Assembly (NCBI GenBank): GCA_030592835.1
Contig: JAUVIJ010000129.1
Coordinates: 1 to 5,969 of the forward strand
DNA: 5,969 nucleotides
Origin: Candidatus Cloacimonadota bacterium
Lineage (GTDB): Bacteria; Cloacimonadota; Cloacimonadia; Cloacimonadales; TCS61
Direction: 5' to 3'
Each line of letters opens with the position of its first letter. The stretch's first letter is position 1. A model generated the notes under the pieces. It ran no database searches and was not told where the DNA came from. It was given only the letters and a program-made list of their open reading frames with translations. A program made the position numbers and the translations under genes. Below, one piece after another: positions 1 to 5,150 of this stretch.

Positions 1-26
1 AACAGCTCAAACAGTAGATTTTTCAT
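1..26 (-). CDS. Possible start of a gene running off the left edge (GlyS-like N terminus?)
   Basis: Reading leftwards, an ATG at 26-24 opens a frame that stays open to the window edge and encodes MKNLLFEL. Many glycyl-tRNA synthetase beta subunits (GlyS) begin with a similar stretch, as MKNLLFEIGTEE-type sequences, so this could be the first eight residues of glyS. Eight residues are far too few to prove homology. No good Shine-Dalgarno sequence precedes this ATG, unlike most other genes in the window. A CATAAT hexamer about 38 bases upstream could serve as a -10 box. The call rests only on this resemblance, the orientation shared with all other genes, and the otherwise empty region upstream of it. 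Confidence 0.3.
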
Positions 27-251
27 AACGCTTGTTTATTACCAATTTCTTAACGTAATTTCTATTATGCCGGTATTAAGAAAAAGAAAGTACTGCAAGT
101 TATATTAATTTTCTTTTCGTCCGCGATGAACAAAATCTGTAATATTTCATTTAACTACTTTATTATGACATTTTATTATGTTAATTCCTTATATTAAATT
201 TTATAACCTATTTAACTCTATGATTTTTTGGGGGATGGGTAATAATCTTAT
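27..251. other. AT-rich intergenic region without a recognisable gene
   Basis: This stretch between the yjbQ stop codon and the putative gene at the left edge is very AT-rich and has stop codons in all frames at short intervals. It must hold the end of the yjbQ transcript and probably the promoter of the next gene. No GC-rich hairpin with a T-tract is visible, so the transcription end of the lipoprotein-yjbQ unit is not resolved. Two minor landmarks are visible: an AT-only inverted repeat (arms 82-89 and 110-117) and a G-rich run at 230-239 (GGGGGATGGG on the plus strand). No tRNA or known riboswitch core was recognised. Confidence 0.7.
64..69 (-). promoter_or_regulatory. Weak candidate -10 box for the left-edge gene
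   Basis: On the minus strand this reads CATAAT, five of six matches to TATAAT, about 38 bases before the ATG at 26-24. No convincing -35 hexamer sits 16-18 bases upstream: TTGCAG is present but about 23 bases away. The region is so AT-rich that a chance match is likely. Confidence 0.2.
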
Positions 252-668
252 TTATTCACCAATTATCTTAACTAATAATCGTTTATTTCTTTTACCGTCA
301 AACTCTCCATAGAAGATCTGCTCCCAAGGTCCAAAATCGAGCTTACTACCCGAAATTGCTACAACTACCTCTCTGCCCATGACAGTTCGTTTTAAATGAG
401 CATCTGCATTGTCCTCGAAACCGTTATGCTGATATTGAGAATATGGTTTTTCGGGAGCAAGTTTCTCCAGCCATCTTTCAAAATCTTCGTGTAAACCTGA
501 TTCATCATCATTGATAAATACACTTGCTGTTATGTGCATAGCGTTAACAAGGCAAAGACCTTCTTTGATACCACTCTCCAGAAGGCATTCCCTGATTTCC
601 GGAGTAATATTGATCAACTCTCTTCTTTTGTTTGTTTTAAACCATAATTCTTTGCGGTACGAAAGCAT
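252..668 (-). CDS. yjbQ: YjbQ/UPF0047 family protein (secondary thiamine-phosphate synthase family)
   Basis: This 138-residue protein is a full-length member of the YjbQ/UPF0047 family (TIGR00149 type), whose usual length is about 130-140 residues. Family signatures appear in order: HITAS at residues 45-49, FINDDESGL at 51-59, HN at 81-82, NADAHLKR at 87-94, and GPWEQIFYGEFDG at 113-125. The conserved histidines (H45, H81, H91) are those expected to line a metal-binding or active site. No signal peptide is present, so it should be cytoplasmic. The E. coli protein has been reported to have weak thiamine-phosphate synthase activity, but the family's true physiological role is not settled. The ATG at 668 is preceded by AGGT at 678-675. 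Only 20 bases separate it from the upstream LPP20-like gene, so co-transcription is likely. Confidence 0.93.
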   Translation of the reverse strand: MLSYRKELWFKTNKRRELINITPEIRECLLESGIKEGLCLVNAMHITASVFINDDESGLHEDFERWLEKLAPEKPYSQYQHNGFEDNADAHLKRTVMGREVVVAISGSKLDFGPWEQIFYGEFDGKRNKRLLVKIIGE

Positions 669-688
669 TTGTTTACCTGAATATCATT

Positions 689-1717
689 TTATTTCGCCAT
701 TACCAGTGAATCGAAATATCCGAGAATCTTATTCCTGAAATTCTTATCGATCTTCTTTCCCAGGATTTTTATAGCTCTTGATTTAGCTTCAAGATAGTTT
801 GTGTGCCCTTCCCGACCATTTTCACTGAGTGCTGCGATCGTTATACTTTCGTTATCGGATAGAATTAACTGAAGATCATATCTGGTAAATATAAAATTAT
901 CTTTCCTGCCCAGATCTGTTTCTTCGAAACTTACGGAACCTGTAACCAGCAATTGCGGTTTTTCCGACAGAACAAATCCGAGGTCGGTTAACAGACTTGT
1001 CACAAGTATGGAAATCTTATTTTCCTCATCATTACTGATATCAACATCAAAACCTATATTACTGGTTTTTGCAGCCAGTTGTTTTAGAATTTCTTCATGT
1101 ACATAATCCAGTTCAAGGAACTCATAGGTATCAGGAGAAATGATCAATAATTGATCAAGAAGAGTCTCATTCTGATTACTGAAAACTGAAGCTGCACTCA
1201 AAGCTGCATATTGAAAAAGATCATCCCCCGAAGAGTTTGATTGTTCCAGATAATAATGGATACTGGACGAATTATCCCGGATTTTTTCTTCATAAAGTTC
1301 ACCTGTCTTAAATCGGTTCAGATATGCTATTACGTGAACAATACCATACTTATCCGTATAGCTGTCAGAAAACTGGATGTTATATAGTGTTTCGTCAGCT
1401 TTTATATTAACATCCTTAACAACTTCAGTCAGATCCTCATAACTACTTCCATCTTGACTAGTCAATTCCCTATACCTTTGGATATAGGATTCATCAGCCG
1501 AGACTTTAGATCTGAATATTTTCGCCAGATTGGCTATAGCGTAATTTTCGGCCATTGTCCTGGAATCACCTTCTCCCAAAGCTGACAGATATAATTGTTC
1601 AGGATAGATCGATTTCGGTGAATTGAGCCATTCAGGAGATTTATTTTTTTTCTTTTTGGCGAAAACGGCACAGGAAACGAGAATTAAAATTATTAGGATC
1701 AGTACTGTTTTTTTCAT
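689..1717 (-). CDS. LPP20-like lipoprotein
   Basis: The 342-residue product starts with MKKTVLILIILILVSC, a charged n-region, hydrophobic core and lipobox L13-V14-S15-C16, so it is a probable lipoprotein. An alternative signal peptidase I site (V-F-A, residues 18-20) precedes a lysine-rich stretch. Residues about 28-137 (PEWLNSP, then YLSALGEGDSRTMAENYAIANLAKIF) match the LPP20 pattern: a P-x-W motif, a G-x-G turn and an Ala-rich helix. Residues about 224-332 look like a separate alpha/beta domain with LLVTGSVSFEETD and an RYDLQLILSD strand, reminiscent of LpoB/CsgG-type lipoprotein domains; that comparison is inference. An in-frame ATG at 1756 would add 13 residues but lacks a ribosome binding site and puts non-signal sequence before the MKK, so 1717 is preferred. 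It is the third gene of the lipoprotein operon. The exact function is unknown. Confidence 0.85.
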   Translation of the reverse strand: MKKTVLILIILILVSCAVFAKKKKNKSPEWLNSPKSIYPEQLYLSALGEGDSRTMAENYAIANLAKIFRSKVSADESYIQRYRELTSQDGSSYEDLTEVVKDVNIKADETLYNIQFSDSYTDKYGIVHVIAYLNRFKTGELYEEKIRDNSSSIHYYLEQSNSSGDDLFQYAALSAASVFSNQNETLLDQLLIISPDTYEFLELDYVHEEILKQLAAKTSNIGFDVDISNDEENKISILVTSLLTDLGFVLSEKPQLLVTGSVSFEETDLGRKDNFIFTRYDLQLILSDNESITIAALSENGREGHTNYLEAKSRAIKILGKKIDKNFRNKILGYFDSLVMAK

Positions 1718-1720
1718 AAT

Positions 1721-1727
1721 CTTCTCC
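1721..1727 (-). promoter_or_regulatory. Ribosome binding site that decides the LPP20-like gene start
   Basis: The minus strand reads GGAGAAG here, three bases before the ATG at 1717, with the GGAG core seven bases from it. It supports the MKK... start, which leaves an intact lipoprotein signal peptide, over the longer in-frame ATG at 1756, which has no comparable site. Confidence 0.75.
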
Positions 1728-1757
1728 AATTTCAACAGGGACTGGTAATTGATCATC

Positions 1758-3146
1758 TTAATTTAAATAAAAGGAATTGATCAGATTTAAGGATCCTTCC
1801 TTGATTTCGTAACCGGGAAATTTATCAACAAATAAAAGACTGCCATTTCGAGAATAATACTGAATGTTGATATCATGTTGTCCTGCGGGAATTTTGAATT
1901 CACCGATCAGAGCCTGATCAGGGAAAAATCTGGAAATCCTCAAATCCGCATTTTCAGTAGCATCAACAGCAGCATCAGTTGCAATCCTGGCGGCAAACTT
2001 GAGAATGGGATTTTTTATCTCCTTCCCTATCTCTTCTTTTCTTTTCTCGGCAAATATACCCTTGATGATAGTACGCGCTATGGTTTTAAAATATATAATT
2101 GGTTCTTTGATCTTGTAGGTCTCTAAGGCTATTATACCTATATCCTCGAGAAGAGATAATTCACCTGCGGGTGATCCATCTATGATGATTTTAATTTTGT
2201 TTATACAGGATTCACTTTGCTCCATATAGGGCAATTGCAGTTTAAAATGATATCCTGCTTTGACCCCGTCCCAAGGGATAGCATTCAGAAAATCAAGGGA
2301 TTTTTCATCATCAGGTTTACGTTCGGTTGCAGCGATGATGATGATATCTTTTTCTGTATGGATATAAAAGGTTTTTGCTCCTTTTACTGGAGATTTACCG
2401 ATAAAGCAGGTAAAATTTACTCTTGTGTCTTCAGGATTTATTAGATAACCCTCGAAATCCGGCAGTGGATGATCATAAATATGAGACTGCTGCTGCCAGG
2501 CTTCAGTTATTTTTTTTTGATCTATCCGGGCGTCATCATATTTACCTTCTGCCCTGTAGATCAGCATACTTAGATAACGGCTGAGAGCATCGTTGTGAAA
2601 TTTATTTTCAGCAGGTTCGAAAATGGCTTTGTTATTTTCAGCTTTACCAAGTTCTTTAGCTAATTTTTTGTATTTATCTTCCAATAGATTAAGTTTATTA
2701 TTCACACGGCGTATCTCAACGAAAGCATCATCAAACAGATCCAGCTCAAGATAATTTATAGCTTTAAAGATATTTAGATAAATATCTTCGTAATCTTCAC
2801 CCGAATATTCCAGAGCATTATCATTTAGAAGCAGGGAAACAGCTGCTTTGGAGATGCTTTTCGTATAGTTCTCATCTATATGTTTTTCGGCTTTAGCAAG
2901 AGTTTCATTGCTTTTTTCATAGTCTTTATTGAAATGATACAGCATTCCAAGATCAAGATAATAAAGTACCTTATCTTTTTTCGAATAGTATTTATCCTTG
3001 GATTTCTTTATTTTCGCGATCGCTCCCTGAAAATCCCTGACAGCGAGTTTTTCCTCAAGACCGGAATATTGTTTCAAACTAGTACGGGAAGATGCACAAC
3101 CGATTAAAATAAGTAATAAAAGAAATGAAAAACACTTTCTTACCAT
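1758..3146 (-). CDS. COG3014-like lipoprotein with helical repeat region
   Basis: The 462-residue product begins with a lipoprotein signal peptide (MVRK, hydrophobic FSFLLLLILIGC, lipobox L14-I15-G16-C17). The +2 residue is Ala, not Asp, compatible with outer-membrane sorting. Residues about 28-215 are helical and TPR-like, with NDNALEYSGEDYE around 108-120 and DDAFVEIRRVNNKL around 139-152. The YxGEDYE and E-x-R-R-x-N-x-K-L patterns are those I associate with the uncharacterised COG3014 lipoprotein family. The C-terminal half is beta-rich with an ART-IIKG segment (357-363) that also recalls the family, and a probable beta-sandwich near 405-445. The ATG overlaps the end of the LpoB-like gene by 7 bases. 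The only SD-like match (AAGG) is about 10 bases upstream, so translation may be coupled. The function is unknown; the repeat architecture suggests a protein-binding scaffold. Confidence 0.82.
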   Translation of the reverse strand: MVRKCFSFLLLLILIGCASSRTSLKQYSGLEEKLAVRDFQGAIAKIKKSKDKYYSKKDKVLYYLDLGMLYHFNKDYEKSNETLAKAEKHIDENYTKSISKAAVSLLLNDNALEYSGEDYEDIYLNIFKAINYLELDLFDDAFVEIRRVNNKLNLLEDKYKKLAKELGKAENNKAIFEPAENKFHNDALSRYLSMLIYRAEGKYDDARIDQKKITEAWQQQSHIYDHPLPDFEGYLINPEDTRVNFTCFIGKSPVKGAKTFYIHTEKDIIIIAATERKPDDEKSLDFLNAIPWDGVKAGYHFKLQLPYMEQSESCINKIKIIIDGSPAGELSLLEDIGIIALETYKIKEPIIYFKTIARTIIKGIFAEKRKEEIGKEIKNPILKFAARIATDAAVDATENADLRISRFFPDQALIGEFKIPAGQHDINIQYYSRNGSLLFVDKFPGYEIKEGSLNLINSFYLN

Positions 3147-3748
3147 TTTGTTTTTGCCTTTGAAACGAATTTCTTTATTTCCTTGCTTCCTATCCAGGCT
3201 TTTTCATTAGTTTCAATATTGATGAGTTCCAGATCTATTTGATAAAAGATCGCAGCCTTACCATCTATGGCGTCAGTTGTAGAATTGATCGATCCTTTCA
3301 ACATGAAGTCAGCACCTGTTTCCTGAGCCAGAGATTTTGTGGTTTCCTCAGACGCATAAGATAATTGTTCCGATCTCTCGTCTCTGATCTCTTCCCGATC
3401 CGTTTTAGATGCTACGAACTTAACCTTACCGCTGTTCACCAGTTCTCTTTCAATATCTTTTATAAAGATATCTGTCTGGATGTGTTCCGAGCTGAGATTA
3501 CGGATAGCACCTACGATCAAAACCGGTTTTTCATCGTTTTCCAGAGCAAAATCCTCGATCCAGGCTCTATAAGTCAGATCACGGATCATTTGTTCAGCAA
3601 CCAGTTTGGAATCAGTATCGTTCCAGCTTCCACTGAGATCGGTAACTTCGTCAGTTGCTATTCTTTTAACTGAACGGGTTCCGGAAGCACAACCTGCCAG
3701 AAATATAATAAATATCACCAGAATCATAAAAGTTGTAAACTTCTTCAT
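3140..3748 (-). CDS. lpoB: LpoB-like penicillin-binding-protein activator lipoprotein
   Basis: This 202-residue lipoprotein has a signal peptide with lipobox L17-A18-G19-C20. It carries the hallmark segments of the LpoB family (PF13036/TIGR02722): DLSGSWNDTDS at 37-47, VGAIRNLSSEHIQTD at 79-93, REEIRDERSEQ at 118-128, ETGADFMLKGSI at 143-154, and KAWIGSKEIKK at 183-193. The length is close to E. coli LpoB. In enterobacteria LpoB sits in the outer membrane and stimulates PBP1b through its UB2H domain. That partner domain is not widespread, so the same role here is not assured. The linker after the cysteine is short compared with E. coli LpoB. It is the first gene of its operon, with its own promoter and a GGGGG-type ribosome binding site at 3757-3753, four bases before the ATG. 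Confidence 0.9.
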   Translation of the reverse strand: MKKFTTFMILVIFIIFLAGCASGTRSVKRIATDEVTDLSGSWNDTDSKLVAEQMIRDLTYRAWIEDFALENDEKPVLIVGAIRNLSSEHIQTDIFIKDIERELVNSGKVKFVASKTDREEIRDERSEQLSYASEETTKSLAQETGADFMLKGSINSTTDAIDGKAAIFYQIDLELINIETNEKAWIGSKEIKKFVSKAKTKW

Positions 3749-3774
3749 TTTACCCCCAATCGTAATAAATTAAT

Positions 3775-3806
3775 TTAATATTTGAATACTTTAAATTGAA
3801 TGTCAA
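3775..3806 (-). promoter_or_regulatory. Promoter for the lipoprotein-yjbQ operon
   Basis: The minus strand has a perfect TTGACA -35 hexamer at 3806-3801. Downstream, AAATAT lies at 17-base spacing (3783-3778) and TATTAA at 20-base spacing (3780-3775); neither is a strong -10 box. A start site near 3770 would give a leader of about 20 bases to the lpoB ATG. The position, just past the upstream operon's terminator, supports the call. The -10 assignment is uncertain, and sigma-factor preferences in this lineage are unknown. Confidence 0.5.
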
Positions 3807-3807
3807 T

Positions 3808-3833
3808 AAAAAAACACCCATGTAAAGGATGTT
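3808..3833 (-). terminator. Intrinsic terminator of the 2-oxoacid oxidoreductase operon
   Basis: On the minus strand, seven bases after the gamma-subunit stop codon, AACATCC (3833-3827) can pair with GGGTGTT (3819-3813). This gives a 7-bp stem, including one G-U pair, with a 7-base loop. A run of seven T residues (3814-3808) overlaps the foot of the stem. This is a standard rho-independent layout and closes the vor/kor-type unit. Confidence 0.75.
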
Positions 3834-3840
3834 CAAAATA

Positions 3841-4389
3841 TCAATCCCTGAGTTTTTTTACGTAATCTATGCCCGCCTGGATCGCATTTAAATTAGCATC
3901 AAGTAGTGCAGGATTTTTTTTCTTCAGGAATTCAGTAAGATCCTTTTTTATTGTTTCCAGTTTAATCAGATCAACCAAACCAATAAGAGATCCGATCGCT
4001 ACCATGTTCAATACTCGCGTATTACCGATCTCATTAGCAATCTGGTTCATGGGAACATATACTTCCTTGATGTCTTCTCTACCCAGTTTTTGAGGACACA
4101 TTCCTTCGTTAGCGATAAGAAAACCATTTTCCTTGATCCTGGGACCGAATTTATCAACAGATGGTTGATTCAATGCAATAAGAATATTTGGAAAGTCTAC
4201 AAGCGGAGAAGCTACAGGAGAATCTGAAATAACTACTGATACATTTGCTGTTCCACCGCGCATTTCCGGTCCGTATGAAGGAAGCCAGGAAACATTTTTG
4301 CCCTCTTTCATACCAGCAAGAGCCAGAAATTTTCCAATCGTCAGTGAACCCTGACCACCAAAACCGGAGCAGATCAATTCAGTTTTCAC
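3841..4389 (-). CDS. vorC: 2-oxoacid:ferredoxin oxidoreductase, gamma subunit (VorC/KorC type)
   Basis: The 182-residue product is the gamma subunit (catalytic domain of PF01558) of a multi-subunit 2-oxoacid:ferredoxin oxidoreductase, of typical length. The family signature GFGGQG is at residues 9-14, followed by SYGPEMRGGTANVSV (38-52) and a Rossmann-like alternation of strands and helices. The domain helps form the substrate and CoA site with the alpha subunit in the cytoplasm. The start is GTG at 4389-4387. It overlaps the beta-subunit TGA as GTGA and is preceded by a strong AGGAGG at 4401-4396. It is the last gene of the operon and is followed by an intrinsic terminator. Whether the substrate is a branched-chain 2-oxoacid, 2-oxoglutarate or another acid cannot be decided from this subunit. 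Confidence 0.93.
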   Translation of the reverse strand: MKTELICSGFGGQGSLTIGKFLALAGMKEGKNVSWLPSYGPEMRGGTANVSVVISDSPVASPLVDFPNILIALNQPSVDKFGPRIKENGFLIANEGMCPQKLGREDIKEVYVPMNQIANEIGNTRVLNMVAIGSLIGLVDLIKLETIKKDLTEFLKKKNPALLDANLNAIQAGIDYVKKLRD

Positions 4390-5141
4390 TTCACACCTCC
4401 TTCCAAACCTTTGTCACGCAAGTTCCCAATCTTGAAAAAGGGAAACATGTTCTCACGTGCCCAATCCCTGGATTTGATCGGATCGATACCCCAATTTGTT
4501 GGACAGGTGGAGATGAATTCCACAAAAGTAAATCCTAATCCTTCTTTATTATATTTCATAGCTTTATGAACAACTTTCTTAGCTTTCAAAATCTCTTGAG
4601 GGGATAACAGGGAAACTCGTTCAATAAAATAAGGTGCCCTCAAAGTATTAAGTAATTCACAGACTTGAATAGGATAACCAATATCTTTTTCATCCCTGCC
4701 ATAAGGAGAAGTAGTGGTCTTCATTCCTGGTAAAGTAGTAGGTGCCATCTGTCCACCAGTCATACCATAGATAGCGTTATTAACGAAGAAAACAGTTATC
4801 TTCTCTCCTCTGTTAGCGGCATGAATGATCTCTGATGTTCCGATCGCAGCGAGATCACCGTCGCCCTGATAAGTAAAAACACACATATCCGGACGGGCTC
4901 TTTTCATTCCCGTTGCCACAGCCGGGGCTCTGCCATGAGCCGCTTCAGCCATATCACAATTAAAAAACTTGTAAGCAAATACGGAACATCCGACCGGAGC
5001 TACTCCCATCGTTTTATTTCTAATATCAAGTTCATCCATTGACTCTGCAATCAACCGGTGGGCAACACCATGCAGACAACCCGGACAATATGTAAACTGA
5101 AGATCTGTTAATGATTTTGGTCTTGTTGCTATTACCTGCAT
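4386..5141 (-). CDS. vorA: 2-oxoacid:ferredoxin oxidoreductase, TPP-binding beta subunit (VorA/KorB type)
   Basis: The 251-residue product is the thiamine-pyrophosphate-binding subunit. The TPP signature runs from GDGDLAAIG (93-101) to NNAIYGMTGGQ (121-131). CPGC at 19-22, C52 (APVGC) and C213 (STCPT) are candidates for the four ligands of the proximal 4Fe-4S cluster typical of these beta subunits; this assignment is by family analogy. Other conserved segments are AHGRAPAVATG (68-78) and MAPTTLPG (132-139). The complex decarboxylates a 2-oxoacid and transfers the acyl group to CoA while reducing ferredoxin. The ATG at 5141 follows a good GGAGGAA site (5150-5144) and lies 9 bases after the alpha stop codon. 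Sequence style fits the group usually annotated as VorA or KorB, but substrate specificity is not proven. Confidence 0.93.
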   Translation of the reverse strand: MQVIATRPKSLTDLQFTYCPGCLHGVAHRLIAESMDELDIRNKTMGVAPVGCSVFAYKFFNCDMAEAAHGRAPAVATGMKRARPDMCVFTYQGDGDLAAIGTSEIIHAANRGEKITVFFVNNAIYGMTGGQMAPTTLPGMKTTTSPYGRDEKDIGYPIQVCELLNTLRAPYFIERVSLLSPQEILKAKKVVHKAMKYNKEGLGFTFVEFISTCPTNWGIDPIKSRDWARENMFPFFKIGNLRDKGLEGGVK

Positions 5142-5150
5142 ACTTCCTCC

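Noticed and set aside
82..117. Inverted repeat AAAAGAAA / TTTCTTTT as a terminator for the yjbQ unit
   Set aside because: The stem is almost entirely A-T with a 20-base loop and no separate T-tract; such repeats are expected by chance in this AT-rich stretch.
221..251. G-rich run after yjbQ (GGGGGATGGG on the plus strand) as terminator or G-quadruplex
   Set aside because: Only two G-runs of three or more are present, fewer than the four needed for a quadruplex, and no complementary arm makes a hairpin.
1718..1756. Longer start for the LPP20-like gene at ATG 1756
   Set aside because: It has no ribosome binding site and would put 13 non-signal residues before a textbook lipoprotein signal peptide, whereas the ATG at 1717 follows GGAGAAG.
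1875..2126. Plus-strand open frame of 83 codons, and similar short plus-strand frames at 511-738, 2217-2444, 2880-3107, 3365-3673, 3869-4093, 4245-4538 and 5386-5595
   Set aside because: All lie antisense to well-supported genes, resemble no known family, and are explained as shadows of the minus-strand coding sequence.
2331..2350. GATGATGATGAT-type short repeat in the COG3014-like gene
   Set aside because: It encodes the ordinary hydrophobic run DIIIIAA in frame and is too short to be a meaningful repeat element.
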